64,000 nucleotides of DNA from Lelliottia amnigena. Its GTDB lineage: Bacteria > Pseudomonadota > Gammaproteobacteria > Enterobacterales > Enterobacteriaceae. This document shows positions 55,927 to 64,000 of the stretch, piece after piece; position 1 is the stretch's first letter, and each line of letters begins with the position of its first letter. The stretch is taken from the NCBI GenBank assembly GCA_900635465.1, contig LR134135.1:682001-746000 (forward strand), read 5' to 3'. The position numbers were made by a program, and so were the translations under genes. The notes beneath the pieces were generated by a model, which was not told where the DNA came from, searched no databases, and worked only from the letters and a program-made list of their open reading frames with translations.

Positions 55927-56273
55927 TTATTTGACGTAGGCGAGCAGGCTGAGCGAATCGCGGGCCAGCGCTTTGCATTTTTCGCGACAGGAATGCCAAT
56001 GCCGCTTAAATCGCGGTAACTGTCTTCACCGAGCGCCTTCATGTCAAAGCTATCGTAGTTGCTGAGATCCCATTGATTCTGCTGGGCAAAAAAGACCAGT
56101 GCGCGACGAATCTGCCCATTGGGTAAATTCTGGTAACCGCAATCGTTTTTCAGGAAAACAAAAACCGCCGTTAAATCGGCCATATCTTCCGCTTCATTTT
56201 CACTTAGCGCATAACTGTTCGCACACATAGCCATCAGGCTGCCGAACAAAATTGTCCTGAAAAACGTCTTCAT
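55927..56273 (-). CDS. yacC: PulS/OutS-like protein YacC, with one apparent frameshift
   Basis: Small exported protein of the PulS/OutS (type II secretion pilotin-like) family. From the ATG at 56273 the signal peptide is MKTFFRTILFGSLMAMCANS (residues 1-20, cleavage near NSYA). The product follows E. coli YacC to GIGIPVAK. There the T-run at 55978-55982 (A-run in the gene) is one base short of the expected six. Restoring it gives KKCKALARDSLSLLAYVK and a 115-aa protein, exactly the E. coli length. Uncorrected, the frame runs on past 55810 with unrelated residues. Confidence 0.9.
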
Positions 56274-56353
56274 TGCTTCTACCACTGCATCACGGAAATT
56301 TAACGTTAGCATATTTGCGACCAGCGAGACGACCTTTATTATTGCCACTTTAC

Positions 56354-56385
56354 TTGACCTTCCGGTTAGGGGGAGGGTTTAAGCT
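56354..56385 (+). promoter_or_regulatory. cueO promoter with CueR-type dyad
   Basis: TTGACC (56354-56359) and TAAGCT (56380-56385) are separated by 20 bases. An imperfect dyad ACCTTCC (56357-56363)/GGAGGGT (56372-56378) lies in the spacer. MerR-family promoters such as E. coli cueO use a 19-base spacer. The extra base may be one G too many in the run at 56369-56373, like the other homopolymer slips in this window. Confidence 0.7.
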
Positions 56386-56418
56386 CAAAATATCGCCTGC
56401 AGGAAAAAAGGAATGAAC

Positions 56419-57995
56419 ATGCAACGTCGTGATTTTTTGAAATATTCAGCTGTGTTGGGGGCTGCCAGCGCATTACCGCTTTGGAGTCGCACTGCTTTTG
56501 CCGTCGACAGACCCGCATTACCGATCCCTGATTTATTGGCCGCAGATGCGCGCAAGCCGCATTCAGCTCGTCGTACAGTCAGGGAAATCTGCCTTTGGCC
56601 CCCATAACGCCACCACATGGGGATATAACGGCAATTTGCTTGGGCCTGCCCTTCAATTGCGCAGAGGCAAAGAGGTCACGGTTAATATTCATAACACGCT
56701 TGCTGAAGAGACGACGTTGCACTGGCATGGCTTGAGGTTCCGGGCGACGTTGACGGTGGGCCGCAGGGCATTATCAAACCGGGCGGCCAGCGCACGGGTG
56801 ACGTTTACGCCTGACCAGCGCGCAGCGACCTGTTGGTTTCCATCCGCATCAGCACGGTAAAACGGGCCATCAGGTGGCAATGGGGCTGGCGGGGCTGGTA
56901 TTGATTGAGGATGACGAAAGCCGCTTGTTGCGCCTGCCAAAACAGTGGGGCATCGACGATGTGCCGGTCATCGTGCAGGACAAAAAATTCAGTGCTGACG
57001 GGCAATCGATTATCAGCTGGATGTGATGACGGCGGCGGTGGGCTGGTTTGGCGACACGCTTCTGACCAACGGCGCGATTTTATCCGCAACACGCCGCCCG
57101 AAAGGCTGGCTACGGCTGCGATTGCTTAACGGGTGTAACGCGCGTTCACTCAATTTTGCCACCAGCGATCGGCGCCCGATGTACGTGATAGCCAGCGATG
57201 GTGGGCTGTTGGCCGAGCCGGTGAAGGTCAGCGAACTGCCGATGCTGATGGGCGAGCGTTTCGAAGTGCTGGTTGATATCAGCGACGGTAAGCCGTTTGA
57301 TCTCCTCACCGCTGCCCGTAAGCCAGATGGGCATGGCCGTCGCACCGTTCGATAAACCGCATCCCGTTTTGCGCATTCAGCCACTGCTGGTCACGGCTTC
57401 TGGCGAAATGCCAGACACGCTCGCCGCCATGCCTGCGCTGCCGTCCCTGGAGGGATTAACGCAGCGTAAACTCCAGCTCTCTATGGATCCGATGCTCGAC
57501 ATGATGGGCATGCAGGCGCTGATGAATAAATACGGCGACCAGGCGATGGCCGGGATGCAGCACGGACAAATGATGGGCCATATGAATATGGACCACGGCA
57601 AGATGGACCATGGGAATATGGGCGGGATGAATCACGGCGATCATAAATTTGATTTCCACAACGCTAACCGCATTAATGGCAAGGCCTTTGATATGGATAC
57701 GCCGATGTTTGCTGCCGCGAAAGGGCAGTATGAGCGCTGGGTGATATCGGGTGAAGGCGACATGATGCTGCATCCGTTCCACATTCACGGCACGCAGTTC
57801 CGCATTTTATCAGAGAACGGTAAAGCGCCAGCGGCCCATCGTACGGGCTGGAAAGATACGGTTCGCGTGGAAGGTGGCGTGAGTGAGGTACTGGTGAAAT
57901 TCGAGCACGACGCGCCGAAGGAATTCGCCTATATGGCGCACTGTCATCTGCTGGAGCATGAAGATACGGGAATGATGCTCGGGTTTACGGTGTAG
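56419..57995 (+). pseudogene. cueO: Multicopper oxidase CueO, interrupted by about eight single-base frameshifts
   Basis: Periplasmic cuprous oxidase for copper tolerance. The start is ATG 56419 ([10 protein letters not shown]), with a Tat signal carrying RRDFLK. I locate shifts at 56557-8 (+C), 56734 (-G), 56796-8 (+G), 56840-1 (+C), 57004-5 (-A), 57078-81 (+T), about 57096 (-G) and 57311 (+G). Correcting them gives about 524 aa (516 in E. coli) with HWHG, HPHQHG, HPFHIHG and [13 protein letters not shown] copper ligands. A Met/His-rich segment (about residues 350-390) is present. No nonsense codon arises from substitution. It is dense enough to be a real pseudogene, yet uniform with errors elsewhere. 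Confidence 0.85.
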
Positions 57996-58006
57996 ACCCG
58001 CGTCGC

Positions 58007-58086
58007 CTGATGCCCTCACCCTGGCCCTCTCCCGCGGGAGAGGGAACAGGCACTAAAAAAGGCAACTGGCGTTGCCTTTTTGCTTT
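58007..58086. repeat. Tandem double-hairpin unit, copy 1
   Basis: 80-base unit: CTGATGCCCTCACC, a perfect palindrome CCCTCTCCCGCGGGAGAGGG (58025-58044), and a terminator. It is repeated at 58100-58180 with few changes. It sits just past the cueO stop. Confidence 0.9.
58055..58081. terminator. Bidirectional terminator, copy 1 (cueO side)
   Basis: Six As, then GGCAAC (58061-58066), TGGC, GTTGCC (58071-58076) and five Ts. It can work in both directions. Confidence 0.9.
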
Positions 58087-58099
58087 GACCTTGTGCGGA

Positions 58100-58180
58100 C
58101 TGATGCCCTCCACCCTGGCCCTCTCGCGCGGGAGAGGGAACAGACATTAAAAAAGGCAACCGAAGTTGCCTTTTTGCTTT
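58100..58180. repeat. Tandem double-hairpin unit, copy 2
   Basis: 81-base unit nearly identical to 58007-58086: CTGATGCCCTCCACC, the CCCTCTC/GAGAGGG hairpin (58119-58125/58132-58138), and a second terminator. It adjoins the gcd stop. Confidence 0.9.
58149..58175. terminator. Bidirectional terminator, copy 2 (gcd side)
   Basis: Six As, then GGCAAC (58155-58160), CGAA, GTTGCC (58165-58170) and five Ts, just past the gcd stop on the minus strand. Confidence 0.9.
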
Positions 58181-60570
58181 TATTTCACATCGTCAGGCAG
58201 AGCGTACGCGACAATGTAGTCGCCCATCTTCGTACCAAACGAACCGTGACCGCCCGCAGAGATAACAACATACTGCTTGCCATCCACTTCATAGGTCATC
58301 GGCGTCGCTTGTCCACCCGCAGGCAGACGGCCTTGCCACAGTTTTTCACCGTTGCTCATGTTGTATGCACGCAGGTAGTTATCTGCGGTCGCCGCGATGA
58401 ACAGGACGTTACCTGCGGTGGAAATCGGTCCACCCAGCATCGGCATACCCATATTGAACGGCACTGGAATTGGCATCGGGAACGGCATGCTGTCCTGTGG
58501 CGTACCAATACGTTTTTTCCACACAACCTGATTGGTTTTCAGATCCAGCGCGGAAATATAACCCCATGCAGGCTGTTTACACGGCAGGCCAAACGGTGAC
58601 AGGAACGGGTTCAGCGTCACGCCAAACGGTACGCCGTACTGCGGCTGAATACCCGCTTCTGTACCGCTACCTTTCGCGTCTTTCGGCTGTTCCATTGGAT
58701 TACCCGGACCGCGTGGGATCAGCTTAGAGACGAACGGCAACGCCATTGGGTTAGCGATCGCTACCTGACGGTTAGGATCAACCGAAATTCCGCCCCATTC
58801 GAACATCCCCAGGTTCCCCGGGAAGACCAGCGTGCCCTGCTCAGACGGCGGCGTGAAGATGCCTTCATAGCGCAGCTGATGGAACATCACGCGGCACACC
58901 AGCTGGTCGAACATGGTGGCGCCCCACATATCGGCACCGGTCAGATCTTTCTTCGGACGGAAGCTCAGATCCGAGAAAGGCTGCGTTTTAGTGACGTAAT
59001 CACCTTTGGCTGCACCTTGCGGAACCGGTTTTTCCGGCGCTGGAACCACCAGTTTGCCGTTGGTACGGTCGAGTACAAAGATGTTGCCGGTTTTCGCCGG
59101 GGCATAAATCACCGGAACGGTTTTGCCGTTAACGGTGATATCTGCAAGCGTCGGCTGGGACGGCATATCCATATCCCACAGGTCGTGGTGTACGGTCTGA
59201 TAGCTCCAGGCCAGTTTCCCGGTCGTTGCATTCAGCGCCACGATGGCGCTGGCGTAACGTTCCTGCTCTGGGGTACGGTTACCGCCCCAGATATCCGGGG
59301 TGGTCACACCCATCGGCAGATACACCAGATCCAGCTTCGCGTCATACGCCGCAGGCGCCCAGGAGTTCGGCGAGTTGAAGGTGAACGTGTGTTCATCCGC
59401 CGGAATCGCGTTAGGATCTTTCGCGCCCGGATCGAAGGCCCACAGCAGTTTGCCCGTGTTAACGTCGAAACCACGGATCACACCGGACGTTTCGCGAGTC
59501 GAGAAGTTATCCGTGACCGAACCTGCGATCACAATCGTTTTATCGGTGATAATCGGCGGGGAGGTCGGTTCATACAGACCCGGCGTGGTATCCGGCATAT
59601 TGGTCTGCAGATTCAGAATGCCTTTGTTGCCAAAGGTTTCGCACAGCTTGCCGGTTTCGGCGTTAATGGCGAACAGTCGGCCATCGTTGACCGGCAGCAT
59701 GATGCGACGCGGGCAATCGGCCACCACTTCCGGGCTGGCATTATCCGCACGGGCTTCGTGATAGGACACGCCACGGCAGGTAATATGCTGGAAGGACGGA
59801 TTAGAATTAAGCTGCGGGTCGAAGTGCCATTTCTCTTTACCGGTAGCGGCATCAAGCGCGAACAGACGCTGGTGCGCGGTACACAGGTAAAGCATGTTGC
59901 CCACTTTGATCGGCGTCACTTCGTTGGTCAGTTCGCCCGGATCGTTTGGCTGCTTCAGGTCGCCAGTGCGGAACACCCAGGCTTCCTTCAGGTTTTTAAC
60001 GTTATCGGCGTTGATTTGCTTCAGCGGAGAATAACGTTGGCCTTCCTGGTTGCGGCCATAAGCCGGCCAGTCACCGTCTGCAACGTCAGAGATTGCCGCA
60101 GCGGGTGTGGAATCTGCGCTCAGCGTGCCTTTCACTTCCTGCGGATCGTTAAATCCAGCCCAGGTTAGCATGCCGCCCGTAATCAGCAGGGAAACCACCA
60201 GCGCGGCAACCGCACCGCTGGAAGGAACCCTCAGGCGACGCCAGACGAATGGCAGGATCAGCCAAATCCCAAAGAAGACCAGGATGTCGCTGCGCGGCGT
60301 CAGCGCCCAGAAGTCGAAGCCAACTTCCCAGACTCCCCAAATCATTGTGACAAGAAGCAGTGCAGCATAGAGCCACAGTGCGGATCGTTTACCCTTTAAG
60401 AGCAGAACGGTTACGCCAACCATAACCAGGCCCGCAATCGGGTAATACCAGGAGCCGCCTAATGCGACCAGCCAGACGCCACCGATTAACAGATAGAGTG
60501 CGCAAAACGCTGCGAACGCTGCTGTTAATGTCACCAGTAGACGCGACTGTTGAACTTTTGTTTCAGCCAT
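58180..60570 (-). CDS. gcd: PQQ-dependent membrane glucose dehydrogenase Gcd
   Basis: Inner-membrane quinoprotein that oxidises periplasmic glucose to gluconate and passes electrons to ubiquinone. It is 796 aa from the ATG at 60570 (MAETKVQQSRLLVTL), the E. coli length; the frame is open 20 codons upstream without conservation. About five N-terminal membrane helices (to about residue 140) are followed by the PQQ beta-propeller, with WPAYGRNQEGQRYSPL at its start and GGHGSFGTKMGDYIVAYALP at its end. A consensus CRP site lies 62-77 bases upstream. Confidence 0.96.
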   Translation of the reverse strand: MAETKVQQSRLLVTLTAAFAAFCALYLLIGGVWLVALGGSWYYPIAGLVMVGVTVLLLKGKRSALWLYAALLLVTMIWGVWEVGFDFWALTPRSDILVFFGIWLILPFVWRRLRVPSSGAVAALVVSLLITGGMLTWAGFNDPQEVKGTLSADSTPAAAISDVADGDWPAYGRNQEGQRYSPLKQINADNVKNLKEAWVFRTGDLKQPNDPGELTNEVTPIKVGNMLYLCTAHQRLFALDAATGKEKWHFDPQLNSNPSFQHITCRGVSYHEARADNASPEVVADCPRRIMLPVNDGRLFAINAETGKLCETFGNKGILNLQTNMPDTTPGLYEPTSPPIITDKTIVIAGSVTDNFSTRETSGVIRGFDVNTGKLLWAFDPGAKDPNAIPADEHTFTFNSPNSWAPAAYDAKLDLVYLPMGVTTPDIWGGNRTPEQERYASAIVALNATTGKLAWSYQTVHHDLWDMDMPSQPTLADITVNGKTVPVIYAPAKTGNIFVLDRTNGKLVVPAPEKPVPQGAAKGDYVTKTQPFSDLSFRPKKDLTGADMWGATMFDQLVCRVMFHQLRYEGIFTPPSEQGTLVFPGNLGMFEWGGISVDPNRQVAIANPMALPFVSKLIPRGPGNPMEQPKDAKGSGTEAGIQPQYGVPFGVTLNPFLSPFGLPCKQPAWGYISALDLKTNQVVWKKRIGTPQDSMPFPMPIPVPFNMGMPMLGGPISTAGNVLFIAATADNYLRAYNMSNGEKLWQGRLPAGGQATPMTYEVDGKQYVVISAGGHGSFGTKMGDYIVAYALPDDVK

Positions 60571-60631
60571 AGAAAAGTACTCTTCAGTTTTGTTAAAATT
60601 TTGATAGCAATTAATTATAGGTATTAACAAG

Positions 60632-60647
60632 TGTGATCGGAATCACA
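60632..60647. promoter_or_regulatory. CRP (cAMP receptor protein) binding site upstream of gcd
   Basis: TGTGATCGGAATCACA has both perfect half-sites (TGTGA-N6-TCACA). It lies in the gcd-hpt divergent region, closer to gcd, and suggests that glucose status controls gcd. It is also 47 bases before the hpt -10. Confidence 0.85.
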
Positions 60648-60690
60648 AATTGAGCTTTTAACAACTCATGCGCCAGGCCAATCCATTTGC

Positions 60691-60699
60691 TGGTATACT
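60691..60699 (+). promoter_or_regulatory. Candidate hpt promoter (extended -10)
   Basis: TGG directly before TATACT (60694-60699) makes an extended -10 (TGnTATACT). No good -35 is seen at the proper spacing, which an extended -10 can tolerate. Confidence 0.5.
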
Positions 60700-60776
60700 G
60701 CAGGGCTTGTGAATCAATGCCGGACGCCAGGGCATCCTCATTGATAGATTGGTTTTAAAATCATACGGTTAGTAAA

Positions 60777-61313
60777 ATGAAACATACTGTTGAAGTGATG
60801 ATCCCGGAAGCGGAGATCAAAGCGCGTATCGCTGAACTGGGTCGTCAAATCACCGAGCGTTATCAGGACAGCGGCAGCGAAATGGTGCTGGTGGGTCTGC
60901 TGCGCGGCTCCTTCATGTTCATGGCAGACCTGTGCCGCGAAGTGCAGGTGTCCCACGAAGTCGATTTTATGACCGCCTCCAGCTACGGCAGCGGCATGTC
61001 GACCACGCGTGATGTGAAAATCCTGAAAGACCTGGATGAAGATATTCGTGGCAAAGATGTGTTAATCGTTGAGGACATCATCGACTCCGGTAACACCTTG
61101 TCTAAAGTGCGCGAAATCCTGAGCCTGCGTGGGCCAAAATCGCTGGCGATTTGCACCCTGCTGGATAAACCCTCGCGTCGTGAAGTCGACGTTCCGGTGG
61201 AATTTATCGGCTTCTCGATTCCGGATGAGTTCGTGGTGGGTTACGGCATTGATTATGCGCAGCGTTATCGCCATCTGCCGTATGTCGGCAAAGTCGTGTT
61301 GCTGGACGAGTAA
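60777..61313 (+). CDS. hpt: Hypoxanthine phosphoribosyltransferase Hpt
   Basis: Purine salvage enzyme converting hypoxanthine and PRPP to IMP. It is 178 aa. The PRPP loop [13 protein letters not shown] is at residues 95-107 and the flexible-loop segment [13 protein letters not shown] is at about 68-80. It is divergent from gcd and convergent with can, with a terminator between. Confidence 0.96.
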   Translation: MKHTVEVMIPEAEIKARIAELGRQITERYQDSGSEMVLVGLLRGSFMFMADLCREVQVSHEVDFMTASSYGSGMSTTRDVKILKDLDEDIRGKDVLIVEDIIDSGNTLSKVREILSLRGPKSLAICTLLDKPSRREVDVPVEFIGFSIPDEFVVGYGIDYAQRYRHLPYVGKVVLLDE

Positions 61314-61327
61314 ACGAAGAAAAGTAA

Positions 61328-61350
61328 AAGCCGGGTCACGCCCGGTTTTT
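61328..61350. terminator. Terminator between hpt and can
   Basis: CCGGG (61331-61335) pairs with CCCGG (61341-61345) and is followed by five Ts; As precede it. It serves hpt and possibly can in reverse. Confidence 0.8.
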
Positions 61351-61356
61351 GCACGC

Positions 61357-62018
61357 TTATTTATGATTGACGTGTTTTTTTGTCAGGTTAGACACACCCT
61401 GACGATAGCGTTGTTCAAGCGTTTCGCGGTTAGTCGCGGTAACTTCCAGATTGCGCAGCAACCCGTCATGAATACCGTATGCCCAGCCATGAACTGACAC
61501 CTTCTGCCCGCGCTTCCACGCTGAACGCATAATGGTCGAGTGTCCTAAGTTGTACACTTGTTCCATCACGTTAAGTTCACATAGCGTGTCCAGACGACGT
61601 TCCTGCGGCATTTCACCCAGCAGTGAACTATGTTTGAACCAGATATCGCGAATGTGCAGTAGCCAATTATCGATCAAACCAGTTCCGGATTTTCGATTGC
61701 TGCCTGTACGCCACCGCAGCCGTAGTGGCCGCAAATAATAATATGTTCAACTTCCAGAACGTCCACGGCGTACTGAACAACGGACAGGCAGTTGAGATCG
61801 GTGTGAATCACCAGGTTTGCAACGTTACGGTGAACGAACAGTTCGCCGGGTTCAAGACCTGTCAGGCGTTCTGCCGGGACGCGGCTGTCGGAACATCCAA
61901 TCCATAGAAAGCGCGGGTTCTGCGCTTGCGCCAGTTTTTTCGAAAATCCCGGATCCTCTTCTATCAGCATTTTTGACCATAGTGCATTGTTGCTGATGAG
62001 TGTATCTATGTCATTCAT
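61357..62018 (-). CDS. can: Beta-class carbonic anhydrase Can, with one apparent frameshift
   Basis: Zinc enzyme that interconverts CO2 and bicarbonate; E. coli needs it for growth in air. From the ATG at 62018 ([11 protein letters not shown]) the frame follows Can to AIENPEL. There the CC at 61679-61680 (GG in the gene) is one base short, and the expected continuation is [17 protein letters not shown]. Restoring it gives 220 aa, exactly the E. coli length. Zinc ligands C42 and D44 (GCSDSR) and H98 and C101 (CGHYGCGG) all lie before the break. The gene's physiological need makes a sequencing error likely. Confidence 0.92.
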
Positions 62019-62125
62019 AGAGGTTAACGACCTGTAACCGAGTAATAGCGTTGCGCTAATATAGGGTAACTCGACTTTTATTGAAACCACACAACGTGTG
62101 TCAGAACTATAGGTAAGCTTATTTC

Positions 62126-63052
62126 ATGACAATTGCACTGGAGCTTGAGCAGCTTAAAAAAGTCTATCCGGGCGGCGTCCAGGCGCTACGCGGGATCGAT
62201 CTGAAAGTGGAGGCCGGGGATTTTTATGCCCTGCTGGGGCCGAACGGCGCGGGGAAATCCACCACCATCGGTATTATCAGCTCGCTGGTAAACAAATCTT
62301 CCGGCAAAGTCGCGGTGTTCGGATATGACCTGGAAAAAGACGTGGTCAACGCCAAACGCCAACTGGGGCTGGTGCCGCAGGAGTTTAACTTCAACCCCTT
62401 TGAAACCGTGCAGCAGATTGTGGTCAATCAGGCGGGGTACTACGGCGTCGAGCGCCATGACGCGGTCGCGCGTAGCGAAAAGTATTTAAAACAGCTCGAT
62501 CTGTGGGAAAAACGCGACGAACGTGCGCGCATGTTATCCGGCGGGATGAAGCGTCGTTTGATGATCGCTCGTGCGCTGATGCACGAACCCAAGCTGCTGA
62601 TCCTTGATGAGCCAACTGCGGGCGTGGATATCGAACTTCGCCGCTCAATGTGGGGCTTTTTGAAGGATTTAAACGATAAAGGCACCACGATTATTCTGAC
62701 AACGCATTACCTTGAAGAAGCCGAAATGCTCTGTCGTAACATCGGTATCATCCAGCACGGTGAACTGGTGGAAAATACCTCGATGAAAAATCTGCTCTCC
62801 AAGCTGAAGTCGGAAACCTTCATCCTCGATCTGGCATCGAAAAGCCCGCTGCCAACGCTAGAAGGCTACCAGTATCGTCTGGTGGATACGTCGACGCTGG
62901 AAGTGGAAGTTCTGCGTGAGCAGGGTATTAACAGCGTGTTTTCACAGCTGAGCGCGCAGGGCGTGCAGGTATTGAGTATGCGAAACAAAGCCAACCGACT
63001 GGAAGAACTGTTCGTCTCGCTGGTCCATGATAAAAGAGGAGAGCAGGCATGA
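62126..63052 (+). CDS. yadG: ABC transporter ATP-binding protein YadG
   Basis: ATPase subunit of an ABC-2-type exporter of unknown substrate, 308 aa as in E. coli. Walker A GPNGAGKST is at residues 38-46, the signature is LSGGMKRR, and Walker B is LLILDEPTAGVD, all intact. The stop overlaps the yadH start by 4 bases, so the two form one transporter. It is divergent from can across 107 bases. Confidence 0.94.
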   Translation: MTIALELEQLKKVYPGGVQALRGIDLKVEAGDFYALLGPNGAGKSTTIGIISSLVNKSSGKVAVFGYDLEKDVVNAKRQLGLVPQEFNFNPFETVQQIVVNQAGYYGVERHDAVARSEKYLKQLDLWEKRDERARMLSGGMKRRLMIARALMHEPKLLILDEPTAGVDIELRRSMWGFLKDLNDKGTTIILTTHYLEEAEMLCRNIGIIQHGELVENTSMKNLLSKLKSETFILDLASKSPLPTLEGYQYRLVDTSTLEVEVLREQGINSVFSQLSAQGVQVLSMRNKANRLEELFVSLVHDKRGEQA

Positions 63053-63819
63053 CGCATCTTTACTGGGTGGCGCTGAAAAGTATCTGGGCGAAAGAAATTA
63101 ACCGCTTTATGCGCATCTGGATCCAGACGCTGGTCCCGCCCGTGATCACCATGACGCTGTATTTCATCATCTTCGGTAATCTGATTGGTTCCCGTATTGG
63201 CGAAATGCATGGTTTCACCTACATGCAATTCATTGTCCCAGGTTTAATCATGATGGCGGTGATCACCAACGCGTACGCGAACGTGGCGTCGTCGTTCTTT
63301 AGCGCCAAATTCCAGCGAAACATTGAAGAGCTGCTGGTCGCGCCGGTTCCTACGCACGTGATTATCGCCGGATATGTTGGCGGTGGTGTGGCGCGTGGCC
63401 TGTGTGTTGGCATTCTGGTGACGGCCATTTCACTGTTCTTTGTACCGTTCCAGGTACATTCGTGGTTGTTCGTTGCGTTAACGTTGCTGATGACGGCGAT
63501 TCTGTTCTCGTTAGCGGGTCTCTTGAACGCCGTATTTGCGACCACGTTTGATGATATCAGCCTGATCCCCACCTTCGTGTTAACGCCGCTGACCTATCTC
63601 GGCGGGGTGTTCTATTCGCTGACGCTGCTGCCGCCATTCTGGCAGGCGCTGTCGCACCTGAACCCGATTGTTTACATGATCAGCGGCTTCCGCTTTGGTT
63701 TCCTCGGTATCACGGACGTGCCGCTGTTCACCACTGTCGCGGTTCTGGGCGTCTTTATCATCGCTTTCTACATTTTGTGTTGGTATCTGATCCAGCGTGG
63801 GCGCGGTCTGCGCAGCTAA
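63049..63819 (+). CDS. yadH: ABC-2 type transporter permease YadH
   Basis: Membrane subunit partner of YadG, 256 aa, about six membrane helices, ABC-2 permease family. The segment PLTYLGGVFYSLTLLPPFWQ is typical of this family. Substrate is unknown. It is translationally coupled to yadG and followed by a terminator. Confidence 0.94.
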   Translation: MTHLYWVALKSIWAKEINRFMRIWIQTLVPPVITMTLYFIIFGNLIGSRIGEMHGFTYMQFIVPGLIMMAVITNAYANVASSFFSAKFQRNIEELLVAPVPTHVIIAGYVGGGVARGLCVGILVTAISLFFVPFQVHSWLFVALTLLMTAILFSLAGLLNAVFATTFDDISLIPTFVLTPLTYLGGVFYSLTLLPPFWQALSHLNPIVYMISGFRFGFLGITDVPLFTTVAVLGVFIIAFYILCWYLIQRGRGLRS

Positions 63820-63827
63820 GCTCACTA

Positions 63828-63858
63828 TCCCGGCAGTACTGAGTCTGCCGGGACATTT
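63828..63858 (+). terminator. Terminator after yadH
   Basis: TCCCGGCAG (63828-63836) pairs with CTGCCGGGA (63845-63853) around TACTGAGT, followed by CATTTTC. Confidence 0.85.
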
Positions 63859-63926
63859 TCTTGACTGTTATCACCGTAAACTCATCGTCACTCCGCTAAA
63901 CTACTCGTCTGCTAAGGAGAGACGCT

Positions 63927-64000
63927 ATGCTGGGTTGGGTGATTACCTGTCATGATGACAACGCTCAGGCTTTTCTCGAACGCCTGGAGAAGAATTTTGG
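63927..64000 (+). CDS. yadI: PTS EIIA-like protein YadI, 3' end outside the window
   Basis: The first 24 codons of YadI, a putative mannose-family PTS EIIA component. The ATG at 63927 has AAGGAGAG upstream and opens MLGWVITCHDD, the family start with the phosphorylatable His in TCHDD. The rest lies past base 64000. Confidence 0.85.
   Translation, partial: MLGWVITCHDDNAQAFLERLEKNF

Noticed and set aside
58879..60168. 429-codon open frame on the plus strand opposite gcd
   Set aside because: It lies wholly within gcd, which is full length with clear motifs. The translation is low in recognisable structure.

Overview
This window is an enterobacterial chromosome segment, closest in feel to Enterobacter, Lelliottia or a related genus. 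Gene order, protein lengths and sequences follow the Escherichia coli stretch from leuO to yadI (the 2-minute region). AmpD (187 aa, C-terminus SSDKEMT) looks more like the Enterobacter/Citrobacter form than the E. coli one. The genus is inferred from memory of these proteins; no search was run.

Layout. 1-3.4 kb: the end of leuO, then ilvIH (acetohydroxyacid synthase III). 3.6-4.6 kb: cra. 5.1-23.1 kb: the complete division and cell wall (dcw) cluster mraZ-rsmH-ftsL-ftsI-murE-murF-mraY-murD-ftsW-murG-murC-ddlB-ftsQ-ftsA-ftsZ-lpxC, all on the plus strand, mostly overlapping by a few bases and led by an mra promoter with MraZ boxes. 23.4-27.1 kb: secM-secA-mutT. 27.1-28.7 kb (minus): coaE-zapD-yacG. 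28.9-30 kb: guaC. 30-33 kb (minus): type IV pilus genes ppdD-hofB-hofC. 33.2-35.6 kb: nadC, diverging from ampDE. 35.6-38 kb (minus): a sugar cassette of a GPH-type symporter and a GH43 glycosidase that E. coli K-12 lacks here. 38-40 kb: aroP. 40-47.2 kb: pdhR-aceE-aceF-lpd. 47.4-50.5 kb: a chromosomal TraT-like lipoprotein, a DUF2950 protein and a DUF3300 (YacH) protein. 51-54 kb: acnB and yacL. 54-58 kb: speED, yacC and cueO. 58-64 kb: gcd, hpt, can, yadGH and the start of yadI.

The most striking feature of the sequence is the number of single-base frameshifts. I count 17 in nine genes: ftsW, murG, ddlB, secA (2), mutT, the traT-like gene, yacC, cueO (8) and can. Most lie in short homopolymer runs, and after adding or removing one base nearly every gene regains its expected family length. 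ftsW, murG and secA are essential and can is needed for growth in air, so sequencing or assembly error is by far the simplest explanation. cueO is the exception in density and could be a genuinely decaying gene.

Recognisable control sites include three MraZ repeats, a perfect PdhR operator at pdhR, a perfect 20-bp palindrome in the lpd promoter, a CueR-type promoter at cueO, a consensus CRP site upstream of gcd, and an overlapping triple half-site upstream of the sugar cassette. There are many rho-independent terminators, and a tandemly duplicated double-hairpin unit lies between cueO and gcd. I saw no tRNA, rRNA, CRISPR array, insertion sequence, phage or integrase. Apart from the sugar cassette and the lpd-acnB insertion, this is conserved core genome, and I found no convincing novel defence or mobile system.
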